Positions 63,737-64,000 of a stretch of 64,000 nucleotides of DNA are shown here, in pieces. The stretch spans positions 868,001 through 932,000 of the forward strand of contig CAWBWU010000003.1 of the NCBI GenBank assembly GCA_963792655.1, written 5' to 3'. A program made the translations under genes and the position numbers. The stretch comes from DOZZ01 sp963792655. GTDB lineage: Bacteria; Acidobacteriota; Terriglobia; Bryobacterales; Bryobacteraceae. The notes beneath the pieces were generated by a model. It did not search any database. It was not told the origin of the DNA and worked only from the letters and a program-made list of their open reading frames with translations. How positions within the stretch are numbered: position 1 is the stretch's first letter; each line of letters starts with the position of its first letter.

Positions 63737-64000
63737 CTACGCGCTGGACGACGAGAACCGGTACTCTTCAATCACGCAAGCCAGGCCCACCCAGCCTTCA
63801 CGATCGGCAGGCGCGCAACGCAGGACGCGGGCGTGACACTCGATGACTCCGGCGACCTGGGTTCCATCGGGAATGCGGACCGAGCACAATAGCCGGTCAC
63901 CGACCGCAAATGGCGCAGGCGAAACGCAGTAGAATCCGCTACTGCTCAGATTTAACGTGGTGCTCTCAACGGAGTCACCACCCTTTTCCGGAACCAAAAA
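63737..64000 (-). CDS. PilZ domain protein (5' end outside window)
   Basis: At least 87 residues; the frame stays open to the edge. The PilZ core is recognisable: TTLNLSSSGFYCVSPAPF (the D/NxSxxG part) and VGDRLLCSVRIPDG. The arginine-rich RxxxR c-di-GMP motif would lie upstream of the visible part and cannot be judged. Near a polysaccharide export gene, which fits c-di-GMP control of exopolysaccharide. Confidence 0.7.
   Translation of the reverse strand, partial: FLVPEKGGDSVESTTLNLSSSGFYCVSPAPFAVGDRLLCSVRIPDGTQVAGVIECHARVLRCAPADREGWVGLACVIEEYRFSSSSA

Overview
The window reads as a chromosomal segment of an Acidobacteriota bacterium of the Solibacter/Bryobacter type. The main evidence is lineage-typical gene content: an NHL-propeller protein and a second exported protein that both carry TIGR03437-like domains, a carboxypeptidase-regulatory-like repeat protein, many exported proteins of unknown function, and Tat-exported ferritin-like proteins. 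The sequence is GC-rich. I see no plasmid, phage, IS, CRISPR, rRNA or tRNA signal. Species-level placement is an inference, since no search was possible.

Layout. 0-8.3 kb: 3' part of a PAS/class III nucleotide cyclase; an operon of PLD-like protein, exported protein and metallophosphatase; a tandem pair of exported proteins with kinase-like motifs; a type I ABC exporter. 8.3-13.4 kb: a membrane formate dehydrogenase operon whose catalytic subunit has an in-frame UGA with a textbook bacterial SECIS hairpin, so it is a selenoprotein. 13.9-16.3 kb: exported PQQ-type propeller and a degenerate metallo-beta-lactamase-fold protein. 16.7-27.7 kb: rplA-rplJ-rplL-rpoB-rpoC operon with a strong terminator and a possible L1 autoregulatory site; rplK is not upstream. 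27.8-33.6 kb: erpA, a ferric-reductase-like membrane protein, an AbrB/Doc toxin-antitoxin pair, an ECF sigma/anti-sigma/CpxP-like envelope module and a dipeptide epimerase. 34-38.7 kb: TonB-like protein, tsaD, and Sel1 repeats probably fused to a catalytically degenerate Shewanella-like phosphatase. 38.7-41.2 kb: receiver protein, FeS-type photolyase and SRPBCC protein. 41.3-48.3 kb: M28B peptidase, two Tat ferritin-like proteins, a shortened PaaK-like protein, and leuA divergent from a LysR regulator. 48.5-64 kb: regulatory-repeat protein, DUF3142-like lipoprotein with a large helical partner, amidohydrolase, TIGR03437 proteins, Uup-type ABC-F ATPase, DEAD-box helicase, polysaccharide export protein and a partial PilZ protein.

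A key caution: at least 20 genes are broken by single-base indels, usually in runs of 2-4 identical bases, including rpoB and rplJ, which cannot be dead. These breaks look like residual sequencing errors, not pseudogenes. I give each such gene as one reading unit and state where the frame slips. The formate dehydrogenase stop is different: it is a genuine recoding signal.
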